Below, one piece after another: positions 31,768 through 39,373 of a stretch of 42,095 nucleotides of DNA; the first letter of the stretch is position 1, and each line of letters opens with the position of its first letter. The stretch is from a virus. The notes under the pieces are model-generated. The model saw only the letters and a program-made list of their open reading frames with translations, did not search any database and was not told the DNA's origin. The position numbers and the translations under genes were made by a program. The DNA lies in the IMG/VR virus record IMGVR_UViG_3300023118_000241, positions 1 to 42,095 of that record; one strand, given 5' to 3'.

Positions 31768-31895
31768 TCGCGTCACTCCTTCAAAGTGTCGCAATCTCGC
31801 AGAGAGCCACGATCTAGGCAACACCCCACCGCCCCCGCAGATTCTGCTGGCGTCCTATCCTTCACCGGGTAGGGCGCTTTTTCTATTTCTGGCAA

Positions 31896-31920
31896 AAGAA
31901 AACCCCGCTTATCGCGGGGC
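31896..31920 (-). terminator. Intrinsic terminator, minus strand
   Basis: On the minus strand CCCCGC-GATAA-GCGGGG is followed by TTTTCTTTT. It closes the small-gene run at 31963-32849. Confidence 0.8.
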
Positions 31921-31962
31921 TAACAAGTTGTGCTGAATTGGGGTCTGTCGATAAACGCGGGA

Positions 31963-32166
31963 TCAGGCGACTTGGTTCCGTTTCATCTCGGCGATGGCTG
32001 CCGCTTCCTGATTGTGCTTGTGCGGATAGTGCTCACTGCACCACCACCGCGGCTCACGATGCGGCGCCGAGAAGCCCCAGCCGCCCCACTTGCCGCATCC
32101 GGAGACGGAGCAATAATGCACCTGCGGGCCAGACACGCTCTGCTGTGGTCGGTCGAGATCGCTCAC
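31963..32166 (-). CDS. Small Cys/His zinc-site protein
   Basis: A 67-residue protein starting at GTG 32166 in a GTGA overlap with the previous gene. HYCSVSGCGKWGGWGFS followed by RWWCSEHYPH gives a C-x4-C ... C-x2-H cluster, likely a zinc site. Function unknown. It is the last gene of a run of four overlapping small genes. Confidence 0.6.
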   Translation of the reverse strand: MSDLDRPQQSVSGPQVHYCSVSGCGKWGGWGFSAPHREPRWWCSEHYPHKHNQEAAAIAEMKRNQVA

Positions 32167-32474
32167 GAGAATTGCACCAGTTGCCACCCGCCTTCTGGGG
32201 TCTTCCAACCTTTTGCAGCCGCACGGCGGTTAGCCTCCTTTTCAGCAAGGTTCTTGGCCTCTGCTATCGTTTGTGCCCATACTGTAATTCGAAAGCGCCT
32301 TGCCTTGAAAATGTAGCGACGAACGTCTTTCCGATGTCCTGCCGTATAGCCAGCTTGAAATATCGTCCATGCTGCATGCGGATCGACGCGGCTTTCAAAC
32401 TCAGGTGTCATACTGCTCCACCATTCGTCGAATGATTTTCTGAACGGTGGTTTTGGGGTAGGTCGGTCTAGCAT
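32163..32474 (-). CDS. Hypothetical protein
   Basis: A 103-residue protein (FDEWWSSMTPEFESRVDPHA, then RFRITVWAQTIAEAKNLAEK). The centre looks like a short helical domain and the C-terminal part a beta strand plus helix. Third of four coupled small genes. It overlaps the next gene by four bases and follows the previous by one base. Confidence 0.6.
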   Translation of the reverse strand: MLDRPTPKPPFRKSFDEWWSSMTPEFESRVDPHAAWTIFQAGYTAGHRKDVRRYIFKARRFRITVWAQTIAEAKNLAEKEANRRAAAKGWKTPEGGWQLVQFS

Positions 32475-32475
32475 G

Positions 32476-32682
32476 TCAGTTGCCTAGCTGATCTCGCTCG
32501 TAACTCGGCTTCCACCCACGCGCCATCCCGCGGCTCATTGCGCCTTCGGTGAGGGCAAGCTGTTCGCGGAGATGGCGGATGTCGCCGAGCAACGTGGCCA
32601 CTGTCGCGAGCACATCGTCATCATGCCAAGCGAGGGCGGCCTGGACTTCGAAATCGAAGTCTTCCTTGGTCATCGGTATCAT
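32476..32682 (-). CDS. Hypothetical protein
   Basis: A 68-residue protein starting in a TAATG overlap with the upstream small gene. Acidic and helical (TKEDFDFEVQAALAWHDD, then LLGDIRHLREQLALTEGAM). A leucine-rich helix suggests a coiled-coil interaction. Second gene of the run. Confidence 0.6.
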   Translation of the reverse strand: MIPMTKEDFDFEVQAALAWHDDDVLATVATLLGDIRHLREQLALTEGAMSRGMARGWKPSYERDQLGN

Positions 32683-32849
32683 TAGTGCAGATCCAATTTG
32701 AGTTGCTGTCCTTTGATTGCGGGGAGGGGAAGGCCGATCTGAATCTTCCCGAAGACCCTACGTCGACGTTCAGCGTCTCGTTCCCGCTCTGCGCGGCAGG
32801 CCGCCGCGACTGAGAGTGCATTTGCAATGACTTCCTCGGTTCTGGTCAT
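32682..32849 (-). CDS. Small hypothetical protein, first gene of the possible SOS-linked run
   Basis: A 55-residue protein (MTRTEEVIANALSVAAACRA, then RERDAERRRRVFGKIQIGL). The N-terminal helix is followed by a basic stretch. Its start lies 19 bases after the GAAC-N7-GAAC box and it overlaps the next gene (TAATG), so it heads the run. Confidence 0.6.
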   Translation of the reverse strand: MTRTEEVIANALSVAAACRAERERDAERRRRVFGKIQIGLPLPAIKGQQLKLDLH

Positions 32850-32867
32850 ATCTGCGCCTCGTGTAGT

Positions 32868-32904
32868 GTTCTCCTTATGTTCTCATTTTCCGCGCAAAAG
32901 TCAA
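32868..32904 (-). promoter_or_regulatory. Candidate LexA (SOS) box and promoter
   Basis: On the minus strand TTGACT (32904-32899), a 17-base spacer and a weak -10 at 32881-32876. The box GAAC-ATAAGGA-GAAC (32882-32868) covers the -10. GAAC-N7-GAAC is the known LexA site of many alphaproteobacteria. By chance about one such site is expected in 42 kb, so promoter position is the main support. Confidence 0.55.
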
Positions 32905-32995
32905 GGGCGGGCAGAAGACTGCTAGATGGCGGAGAGCCGATGACTTTGGGAAGGGCGGCCCTCCGCCGGGCTGCCATGACAAGGGACTGGAAGCC

Positions 32996-33199
32996 ATGAC
33001 ATCCGAGCAATCAACTTCCAGCCCCGTGGATGGGTTCCACTTCGTCGGGCGACCGAACTTGGTCGAGAGAGCGGCGAAGGACTTAGAGCCTGGAGAGCGA
33101 GCCCTCCGCCTAGCGCCATGGAGAACTCGGACGATCACCCACAGCGATGCCCGTCAACCAGCATGCCGGTCAATTGTTCCAAGAGACGCAACCGCTTGA
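32996..33199 (+). CDS. Doubtful small ORF
   Basis: A 67-codon reading from ATG 32996 (GGAAG upstream). The first half (SSPVDGFHFVGRPNLVERAA) is fairly protein-like, the second half is not. An antisense ORF of similar size overlaps it. The stretch 32850-33265 otherwise holds only the promoter above. Confidence 0.25.
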   Translation: MTSEQSTSSPVDGFHFVGRPNLVERAAKDLEPGERALRLAPWRTRTITHSDARQPACRSIVPRDATA

Positions 33200-33265
33200 T
33201 TTGACTCGGAACGAATCACTTCGACGACAGTTGAGTCGCGTTAACAGTCATCGAGGTAAAGCGTC

Positions 33266-33553
33266 ATGGATGGCATGCACCGCACCCCAATTACACCGCT
33301 GGACGTCGAAATCGATGGCGTCGGCAAGTACGCCCCAGCGTCAAGCGTTGAAGACCTGACGGCACTCCTCACGAGCCTTGAGTGGCCGAACAAGAAGCCG
33401 AAGGAGTTTCACCGAGCGCTGGTGTCGTCTTTTGATGCGCTCGACCACGTCATAGAGCCCGCGGCCGCCCGAGAAGCGTTCGTCAATGCGGCACACGCTG
33501 CCGGCATGCATGTGCTCCCTGATGACATGGCCGAGATCCGGAAGGCCGGCTGA
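33266..33553 (+). CDS. DUF982-like protein
   Basis: A 95-residue protein matching the DUF982 pattern of rhizobial small proteins: a strand start (LDVEIDGVGKYAPASSVEDL), then EWPNKKPKEFHRALVSSFDA and a helix with AAREAFVNAAHAAGMHVLPD. Function unknown. Three bases separate it from the ligase gene, so they form one operon. Ribosome site GAGG. Confidence 0.65.
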   Translation: MDGMHRTPITPLDVEIDGVGKYAPASSVEDLTALLTSLEWPNKKPKEFHRALVSSFDALDHVIEPAAAREAFVNAAHAAGMHVLPDDMAEIRKAG

Positions 33554-33556
33554 GGC

Positions 33557-34600
33557 ATGGCAAACGCCGCACGATCCAAGCCTCTTCTGGCTGACGACAA
33601 GCCGCTGCGCTCTCGTGCTCGCAAGCCGCGCGACCAGCTACAGCCCAACCTTCCGCTCGACCCCATGCCAAAGCGCATTGAGCCCTGCCTGGCATTGCTG
33701 AAGAGCAAGCCGCCCGTAGGGCCGCACTGGGCTTTCGAGGTGAAGTGGGACGGATACCGCCTCGCGGTCCACAAAGAGCTGAAGGGCGTCCGGATCCTCA
33801 CGCGCGGCGGGCATGACTGGACGCACCGTTTCCCCCTCATCGAAGCCGCAGCGATGGCCTTGCCTGTTGCCACCTTCATCCTCGACGGCGAGGCCGTCGT
33901 GCTCGACGAGCAAGGCCGATCAGATTTCAATATGCTTCAGCGTTCGCTAGGCGGGCGCGGCGGCAAGGAGACATCGCGAGACGCGATCTTCATGGCCTTT
34001 GATGTCCTGTACTTTGATGGACACGACTACACCCAGACAGAACTCTCCCGACGCCGTAGCCTTCTCGAGTCCTTGCTACCCTTCGAGACCAGCGGCGCGA
34101 TCCGGCTATCGGAAGAGGTCGAAGCCGATGGTGCTGCGCTCTTCCGGGCCGCGTGCGACCATGGCCTTGAAGGCATCATCGCCAAGGACAAGCGAAGCCT
34201 CTATCGTCCCGGCCGCGGTGGCGACTGGCTCAAGATCAAGTGCATCCAGAGCGAAAGCTTCATGGTGGTTGGCTATGAGTATTCCACCTCAGCGCGGGGC
34301 GGAATTGGCAGCCTGTTACTTGCCGCGCGCAGGCGGGATGAGTGGGTCTATGTTGGCTCTGTCGGTACCGGCTTTAAGGAGCGAGAAGCGACCGCGTTGC
34401 GCTCCACCTTGGACAAGATCAAGACTAAAGCGCCGGCAGTCGCCTACGCCGGCCGCCGCAAGGATCTGGTGTGGGTGCAGCCGACGCTCATTGCTGAGAT
34501 CGAGTATCGAGCTTGGACCGGTGACGGCAAGCTTCGGCACGCCTCATACAAGGGCTTGCGAGAGGTGCAGGATAATGCGGCGGTCTATGAGCTAGAGTAG
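33557..34600 (+). CDS. ATP-dependent DNA ligase (LigD-type ligase domain only)
   Basis: A 347-residue DNA ligase with the ligase and OB domains of LigD but no polymerase or nuclease part. Motif I is EVKWDGYR with Lys63 as the adenylated residue. Further motifs are ILDGEAVV (III), GLEGIIAKDK (IV) and WLKIKC (V), and the OB domain follows (SFMVVGYEYSTSARGGIGSL). Rhizobia carry several such stand-alone ligases in NHEJ. No Ku gene is present in the window. It shares an operon with the DUF982-like gene. Confidence 0.9.
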   Translation: MANAARSKPLLADDKPLRSRARKPRDQLQPNLPLDPMPKRIEPCLALLKSKPPVGPHWAFEVKWDGYRLAVHKELKGVRILTRGGHDWTHRFPLIEAAAMALPVATFILDGEAVVLDEQGRSDFNMLQRSLGGRGGKETSRDAIFMAFDVLYFDGHDYTQTELSRRRSLLESLLPFETSGAIRLSEEVEADGAALFRAACDHGLEGIIAKDKRSLYRPGRGGDWLKIKCIQSESFMVVGYEYSTSARGGIGSLLLAARRRDEWVYVGSVGTGFKEREATALRSTLDKIKTKAPAVAYAGRRKDLVWVQPTLIAEIEYRAWTGDGKLRHASYKGLREVQDNAAVYELE

Positions 34601-34644
34601 GGCAGCCGACGGCTTGACCGGCCGGAAGGTAAGGCAGGCAATTT

Positions 34645-35535
34645 TCATATCAGACCGAGCCATACGCTAAGAGACAGAAGAACGAAAAAAAACGCGAGAG
34701 CGGCTAGGCACAATATCGCGATAGCCAGCTTTTTGTGGCGCAGGGGTAGCCCGCCCAAACCCGTGTTCACGAAAATTCCAACATCCAGCGCAAGCGAATG
34801 GCCGGAAACATAGAGAAGGTCGGAAGCTAGTTCATCTGCGAGCTGCGGGTACTCTAGTGTTTGACCAAGCCCTGTGAGGCCCGGACGCATCTTTTGTCTC
34901 GTGGTCAGAATGCGACGCGATTCCTCATCTTTGGGCATCATGGGTGGGAATGCTCGCGGACCAACCAGCGACATATCGCCCCTTATAACATTGAGAAGCT
35001 GTGGAAGGTGGTCAAGGCTGTTTTTTCTAAGGATCGAGCCGAGCATCGTCGGCTCACTGGATGGTTCTTCAGCGAGGATTGAGGTTCTGAACCTGTAAGA
35101 ATTGAATGGCTTCCCGTGCCGCCCGAGTCTTTTGACTGAGACGATAACGGGGCCTCCTTCCAACGCCACTAAAGCCACCACCACAATCAGGACGGGTGCA
35201 ATCAGTACCAAGGTTAACGTGGACACGGAAATGTCCATTATTCGTTTGGCTCCCATTGCCACGAATCGTCGATCGCTCATTCGGAATGCCGCCAGCATTA
35301 AACCGCAGGCACAAACGAGCTTGCCCAGATCGCCGGGAGTCTCTTCTACAAAGGCCGACCATTCTTCATGATATCGCGCCCGATCATCATCGCCTAGAAG
35401 AGCCGTTGCTGCTGATATCAACTTGGTGACCAAACGAGGGCGCCAAGCTTTGAATTCATCAGAGAGTATGTTGGAACCTGCTGCCAAAAGTAGCGCGGCA
35501 AGAAACGCAATAGTGGTGATCACGATGCTACCCAT
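34645..35535 (-). CDS. Membrane sugar transferase with PadR-associated N-terminal domain
   Basis: A 296-residue protein from ATG 35535 (GGGAGG upstream). Residues 1-90 form a membrane segment (IVITTIAFLAALLLAAG) plus a helical region (EFKAWRPRLVTKLISAATAL, then RARYHEEWSAFVEETPGDLG) often seen after PadR genes in rhizobia. Residues about 95-255 are a bacterial sugar transferase (KRIMDISVSTLTLVLIAPVL, RFRTS, NSLDHLPQLLNVIRGDMSLV, GPRAFPPM, RPGLTG). These start exopolysaccharide chains on a lipid carrier. The usual KFRTM motif is RFRTS here, and C-terminal TM segments follow. It overlaps the PadR gene by 16 bases. Confidence 0.8.
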   Translation of the reverse strand: MGSIVITTIAFLAALLLAAGSNILSDEFKAWRPRLVTKLISAATALLGDDDRARYHEEWSAFVEETPGDLGKLVCACGLMLAAFRMSDRRFVAMGAKRIMDISVSTLTLVLIAPVLIVVVALVALEGGPVIVSVKRLGRHGKPFNSYRFRTSILAEEPSSEPTMLGSILRKNSLDHLPQLLNVIRGDMSLVGPRAFPPMMPKDEESRRILTTRQKMRPGLTGLGQTLEYPQLADELASDLLYVSGHSLALDVGIFVNTGLGGLPLRHKKLAIAILCLAALAFFFVLLSLSVWLGLI

Positions 35536-35834
35536 GCTCCGCCTCCCAAGTCCGGCGCGAGCGCGCTTCTCACAGCATTTACCTCGCGCTGACCTAAGGC
35601 AGTGACTCGATAAAAACGGCGACGAGGTCGACCCAGTGTTGTCGGATCGCCTACCTCCCATTCACTCGAAAGCCAACCTGCTTTTTCGAGCCGCATTAGA
35701 ATAGGATAGAGACTTCCCGACGCAAGTTCGGTCACCTTTGCAATCTCTGCTCCGGACACACCATGACCGGGGCGGCGCATAATGGCATTAATGACATCGA
35801 CCGTCTGGGCCGTTAATCGTACAGATTTGCTCAT
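35520..35834 (-). CDS. PadR-family regulator
   Basis: A 104-residue winged-helix PadR regulator: DVINAIMRRPGHGVSGAEIA, then LASGSLYPILMRLEKAGWL, the conserved recognition helix, then RPRRRFYRVTALGQREV. It probably represses itself and the overlapping sugar transferase gene. Confidence 0.9.
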   Translation of the reverse strand: MSKSVRLTAQTVDVINAIMRRPGHGVSGAEIAKVTELASGSLYPILMRLEKAGWLSSEWEVGDPTTLGRPRRRFYRVTALGQREVNAVRSALAPDLGGGAWVAS

Positions 35835-35835
35835 A

Positions 35836-35849
35836 GTAGAGAAGTCTAC
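35836..35849. promoter_or_regulatory. Candidate PadR operator
   Basis: GTAGA-GAAG-TCTAC, a perfect inverted repeat two bases upstream of the PadR start codon. Autoregulation is usual for PadR proteins. Confidence 0.4.
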
Positions 35850-35937
35850 ATAGGGTCCAGCTGCCTGTCAATTCCGGTTGATACTGCGCTAACCAGCGGC
35901 GACAGGAAATTGGCCGATGGGGCTCATGACAGGAGGC

Positions 35938-36729
35938 TTAGTGGGTTCTGGGCGGTCGTAGTTCAACCCCGTCAAACTCTGGTGTTGTGCGCCTAACGAT
36001 GAAATCGAACCCGAGCAAAACATTAGCAAGGATACCCGTCGCATTCATTAAAAATACAGCGACACAGAACAGGGCTGGCATCCAGCTTGCCGACCATGTC
36101 GCCCAGATCCCCGCTGTAATTGCTGACAAGTGAAGCAGCAGTATCGACGCAAAGGACAAAATTATCATCACGAGGACTGTCGCATAGTAACGCTTGTAGC
36201 CGGGACCCGGGGCGAAGAAATCCTCTCCGAACACATTCATTTTCGGGCGAAACGCTTTCAGGTAAAGTTCGCTGAAATTGTCAGCAGCTGTCAGATAGTC
36301 GGGATCAATCGCCGAGCTTTTGGTGCGCCGGATGTCGAACTGCTCGATAATAGCTTGGTACGATTGGGTGTTTAGGAATGCGAGAGCAAGAGCGAGAAAT
36401 GCGAACGATGCAAGCGCCGTGAGAACCTGCACAGCCGCGGGGATGTCCTGAATGCCTAGCGACGTACCAGGAATACTTACATTTTTTCCAAAGAGCAGTA
36501 GTGCCAGCGCGGCGTCAGCAAAAAGCAATGTTTTGATCATCGAGTCTTGTCGGGTCACTGCCTGCTTATGCATGGCGATGTACTTTTCCCTTAGTGCGTC
36601 GGTGAAGATGTCGCCGTCGGTGTCGAGATTCATTTCCTCCGCGACAGTCATTCGAAGCCGCACGTTAGGCGACATTTTGAAGATAAGTGGAGATCGCACG
36701 TTCATTTCTTGTGATCTGGCAATTGACAT
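35938..36729 (-). CDS. Membrane protein, four segments
   Basis: A 263-residue protein. The cytoplasmic N-terminus (LRMTVAEEMNLDTDGDIFTD) precedes four membrane segments: TLLFADAALALLLFG, VLTALASFAFLALALAFL, ATVLVMIILSFASILLLHL, and WMPALFCVAVFLMNATGILA. A soluble section of about 55 residues separates the pairs. The layout (two, soluble part, two) resembles some membrane effectors, but no family is recognised. The start overlaps the stop of the next upstream gene (TGATG). Confidence 0.6.
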   Translation of the reverse strand: MSIARSQEMNVRSPLIFKMSPNVRLRMTVAEEMNLDTDGDIFTDALREKYIAMHKQAVTRQDSMIKTLLFADAALALLLFGKNVSIPGTSLGIQDIPAAVQVLTALASFAFLALALAFLNTQSYQAIIEQFDIRRTKSSAIDPDYLTAADNFSELYLKAFRPKMNVFGEDFFAPGPGYKRYYATVLVMIILSFASILLLHLSAITAGIWATWSASWMPALFCVAVFLMNATGILANVLLGFDFIVRRTTPEFDGVELRPPRTH

Positions 36730-36983
36730 CAAGCTGTGCCCGCTGACGTGCGAAGATGAGCGCTGATCTCGCCAAGCGTACCAAGCGCGAGGGCTATCAT
36801 GAGCCCGTACATTGCGCGGTCGATAATTGCCCCGGAGTTTTCAGCTATGCCGCCATAACGGCGCAGCGCCTGTTCGTAGGGGCCTAGAAATTCCGTTGCA
36901 ATACCCAAGCCCGTGGCTAGTTTGATGACGCTGCCAGCGAACAAGAGCCAAGCAAAGATTGTGATAAGTCTGGTGAAGATCAT
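36729..36983 (-). CDS. Small two-segment membrane protein
   Basis: An 84-residue protein. Segments are LITIFAWLLFAGSVIKLATG and RAMYGLMIALALGTLGEIS, with a conserved-looking loop (TEFLGPYEQALRRYGGIAEN). It is coupled to the larger membrane protein, so the two probably form one complex. Function unknown. Confidence 0.6.
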   Translation of the reverse strand: MIFTRLITIFAWLLFAGSVIKLATGLGIATEFLGPYEQALRRYGGIAENSGAIIDRAMYGLMIALALGTLGEISAHLRTSAGTA

Positions 36984-37129
36984 TTTACCCCCAAGTTGCA
37001 GAACATTGCCACAACTGGGTTTGGGGTCAAGTTGGAGGTATCGGCATCTAAGTCCGGGCCGTCAATGATGTTCCTATCTTTCGCATTGATACAGCGCTAC
37101 AATGAAGAGGTCCACCAGGAGAGGCACTA

Positions 37130-37303
37130 ATGGTACTTCGAAAAATCGTAGTAGCAGCTGTGCTAATCGGCATGACTGCGAGTGCCACCGCTTGCACGGC
37201 CTCAAACAATCACAATCGCGCCGATTCGCTATACCGGCCAGGCGGCTCCGAGAACCCAGCTTGTGCGGGCGGATTTAGACCTACCAATGCACTGTCCTGC
37301 TAA
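37130..37303 (+). CDS. Small exported protein
   Basis: A 57-residue protein with AGGAG before the ATG. It has a clear export signal (MVLRKIVVAAVLIGMTASAT, then AC, a possible lipobox) and two further Cys in a short tail (ENPACAGG, LSC). Probably a secreted or outer-membrane peptide. No partner is obvious. Confidence 0.55.
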   Translation: MVLRKIVVAAVLIGMTASATACTASNNHNRADSLYRPGGSENPACAGGFRPTNALSC

Positions 37304-37382
37304 TCGTTCGCGGAAGCCACCTGCAAATATAAGGTCATCAGAACATGGCCGCTCTCAATGCGGCTCCGGTGACCCGCTCTGG

Positions 37383-37577
37383 TCAAGCGCCGGCGGGATC
37401 ATTTTCCCAGGTAGCACTGGCCAGCATTTTCAGCTGAGCAAGGTCGCGAACGCCTTGCCGGAACAACTCTATGATGATCGAGGCCAGCCGAGCGACATTC
37501 TGTTTATCGGACACGATGCCGAAGAGGGCCAGGTCCTCTGAAGTCAGCGGCTCGTCGCGCAGGCGTGGCTCGATCAT
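37383..37577 (-). CDS. Hypothetical protein
   Basis: A 64-residue protein from ATG 37577 in an ATGA overlap with the exported protein gene upstream. Helical (SEDLALFGIVSDKQNVARLA, then GVRDLAQLKMLASATWEND). Not recognised. The last gene of a three-gene run with an XRE regulator. Confidence 0.55.
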   Translation of the reverse strand: MIEPRLRDEPLTSEDLALFGIVSDKQNVARLASIIIELFRQGVRDLAQLKMLASATWENDPAGA

Positions 37578-37879
37578 TCGCACTCCCACTCTTTCCGTAA
37601 GATGTAGATGTCGGCGTTCACCAATCCGCCGCGCGGAGAAATGAGGTTGCCCCTCAAATATTTTCCGGTCCCGTCCTCCGCGCTCCCGTGAGCCACGAAG
37701 GTCCAACTTGTGCCGACGTAAGCTTCACCACTCCAATCTGCATGGATGTCGTTTGGGGACGGCGACGCCAGGATGCGTGCGGAGTTATCGTTGGGCGTGC
37801 ATTGTAGAGCGAATGCGGGGAAAGGCATGAGAATCGCTGCAGCGGCAATAATAGCCAGTGTCTTCGGGCGTCGTCTCAT
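37574..37879 (-). CDS. Exported hypothetical protein
   Basis: A 101-residue protein from ATG 37879. Signal peptide: MRRRPKTLAIIAAAAILMPF PAFA, cleaved after ALQ at about residue 25. The mature part is small and strand-rich with two Cys (QCTPNDNSARILAS and WECE). It lies one base after the XRE gene. Longer readings upstream run antisense to conserved parts of other genes and are rejected. Confidence 0.6.
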   Translation of the reverse strand: MRRRPKTLAIIAAAAILMPFPAFALQCTPNDNSARILASPSPNDIHADWSGEAYVGTSWTFVAHGSAEDGTGKYLRGNLISPRGGLVNADIYILRKEWECE

Positions 37880-37880
37880 C

Positions 37881-38210
37881 TCAGCCGCCTGCACCGGGAG
37901 GCGCGTCGTTGTGCATGAACTCCGGGTATTGGACGACTTCCTTCTCGTTGACGTCGATGGACGATCCCGCTGGCTGCGTAAGGCGAACGCCCGGACCGCC
38001 GGAGCCGCTGTAGTTTCCATCGATGAATGTGATTCCCGCGTTCTGAAGAGCGGTTTCGATATCCCTTAAGGTGCGCTCATATGGCGTCGTCTTCTCAGCT
38101 TCGAAGTTCGCTAGAGTGGCGCGACCAACGCTCGCCGCGTCACACAGTTGCGTTTGCGACCAACCAATTAAACCCCTAGCGGCTCGACACTGGCTACCGG
38201 AAAAAGACAT
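37881..38210 (-). CDS. XRE-family regulator
   Basis: A 109-residue HTH_3 protein: QCRAARGLIGWSQTQLCDAA, then VGRATLANFEAEKTTPYERT. The C-terminal 50 residues are Gly/Asn-rich (FIDGNYSGSGGPGVRLTQ). It is divergent from the 38316 gene and probably controls both, through two similar sites in the promoter region. Confidence 0.82.
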   Translation of the reverse strand: MSFSGSQCRAARGLIGWSQTQLCDAASVGRATLANFEAEKTTPYERTLRDIETALQNAGITFIDGNYSGSGGPGVRLTQPAGSSIDVNEKEVVQYPEFMHNDAPPGAGG

Positions 38211-38225
38211 TTTGAATAACCCTAA

Positions 38226-38267
38226 ACATTTTGCATTGACAAGCGCAGAAGTCGATGTATTTTGTAT
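38226..38267 (+). promoter_or_regulatory. Divergent promoter with paired operator-like repeats
   Basis: TTGACA (38236-38241), 16-base spacer, TATTTT (38258-38263), reading toward 38316. ACATTTTGCAT (38226-38236) and GTATTTTGTAT (38257-38267), 31 bases (three turns) apart, flank the core and are candidate XRE sites. Confidence 0.5.
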
Positions 38268-38315
38268 CGTGTTGTACCAAATGATTTGCCTTTAATCAAC
38301 ACGAGGAGCCAACAG

Positions 38316-38759
38316 ATGCCAGCACTAGCGCAAACCGAAAGAAGCCTTCTGCCGCGCGGCCTGATTGCCAGACGACCCATCAAGACTGCCGAATGTTCCT
38401 TTGCTTTCGAACTCGGCCAGCGCGTCGTACTGGTCTGCACCACTGAACCGGCGATCGTTACCGGTCGTATACGGGTGATCGGGTGCTTTGATGAGTACAT
38501 TATTGAGCTATTGGACGTTGATGCGCCACCGCTCCAAGTCCAGCCGCACCAGATTGCAGCGCCCACACGCGTCCGCACCTACACCGCAGCATGGCGCTTC
38601 CAAGTCGGCGACACGGTCGAGTTCGCCGGCTCGCTTGCCGTGATCACTGGTCGACAAAGATCCGCGATGGGGCAAGAAATCTACAGCATTTTCCTCATGG
38701 GCGTTCGCGAGCGACCGCATAGGACAGTTCGCGGCGTAGCGCTTAGGAGCCTTCATTAG
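38316..38759 (+). CDS. Hypothetical protein with two similar beta domains
   Basis: A 147-residue protein from ATG 38316 (GAGGAG). After a 30-residue leader, a strand-rich part (FELGQRVVLVCTTEPAIVTG) and another (QVGDTVEFAGSLAVITGRQR) follow the same plan: a GQ/GD turn, a VV strand, and VTGR. They may be SH3/KOW-type units. Function unknown. Divergent from the XRE gene. Confidence 0.6.
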   Translation: MPALAQTERSLLPRGLIARRPIKTAECSFAFELGQRVVLVCTTEPAIVTGRIRVIGCFDEYIIELLDVDAPPLQVQPHQIAAPTRVRTYTAAWRFQVGDTVEFAGSLAVITGRQRSAMGQEIYSIFLMGVRERPHRTVRGVALRSLH

Positions 38760-38769
38760 AGGTTGAGCT

Positions 38770-39051
38770 ATGAAGCACGCCGCCGTTCGCGCATTACTCA
38801 GGCGAAAGCAGAAGTTCAGGTGCTGCTATTGCGGCGTGCGAATGATCCTGACGTTCTCGACTTCCCGGATGCCAGCAAATGCCGAAACGCTCGAACACTT
38901 GGATCGTCGGGCCGACGGTGGCGCCAATCGGCGCAGTAACCTCGCGCTGGCCTGCTACGCATGCAACAGCGGCCGCGGGACGATGGACTGGCTCACCTAT
39001 ACCACGATCAAGCGTGATGAGCTTTTCGATCTCATTGCCGGAAAGTTTTAG
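38770..39051 (+). CDS. HNH endonuclease
   Basis: A 93-residue HNH nuclease. Zinc pairs are CYCG (Cys19/Cys21) and CYAC (Cys62/Cys65). The HNH core is EHLDRRADGG (His43) ... RRSNLALACYACN (Asn57, Asn66). It is coupled to the 38316 gene (10 bases). It lacks an attached recognition domain. It could be a homing-type or defence-type nuclease. Confidence 0.82.
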   Translation: MKHAAVRALLRRKQKFRCCYCGVRMILTFSTSRMPANAETLEHLDRRADGGANRRSNLALACYACNSGRGTMDWLTYTTIKRDELFDLIAGKF

Positions 39052-39146
39052 AGGCCGGCACTTGCCCTGCGCCGCCACGGCCCGCCGTGTTATCGCATGT
39101 CGCGGCGGGCGCCCTATCACCGAGCCTACCGGAGTGTTTGCCAGTC

Positions 39147-39341
39147 ATGAAGGTGAAGCGCGCTACAAAATCTGAGCTCGAGCAGGTCGCGGCCTATGAA
39201 GACCGCATGGCGGCGGAATACGAGGCGCGCGCCGCTGATTCCACTTGTAACGGCCGGTATTATTTAGGGGTAGCAGCGAAGCGCCGAGATAACGCCAACA
39301 GCCTACGCGCGCTCGCCTGTGAAAAAGGCCGGCGCCGATAG
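39147..39341 (+). CDS. Small hypothetical protein
   Basis: A 64-residue protein from ATG 39147, basic and helical (KSELEQVAAYEDRMAAEYEA, then CNGRYYLGVAAKRRDNANSL). It may be a small nucleic-acid-binding protein. A strong terminator lies 33 bases after it. Confidence 0.55.
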   Translation: MKVKRATKSELEQVAAYEDRMAAEYEARAADSTCNGRYYLGVAAKRRDNANSLRALACEKGRRR

Positions 39342-39373
39342 AAAATCGAGCCGACTTACCACCACCACAGCGT

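Noticed and set aside
31930-32435. Two overlapping plus-strand ORFs of 128 and 165 codons
   Set aside because: They are antisense to four coupled minus-strand genes with a terminator and promoter. The Cys/Arg/Ser-rich composition is typical of shadows.
32875-33138. 87-codon minus-strand ORF
   Set aside because: It runs across the candidate promoter and SOS box, has no ribosome site and shows no family pattern.
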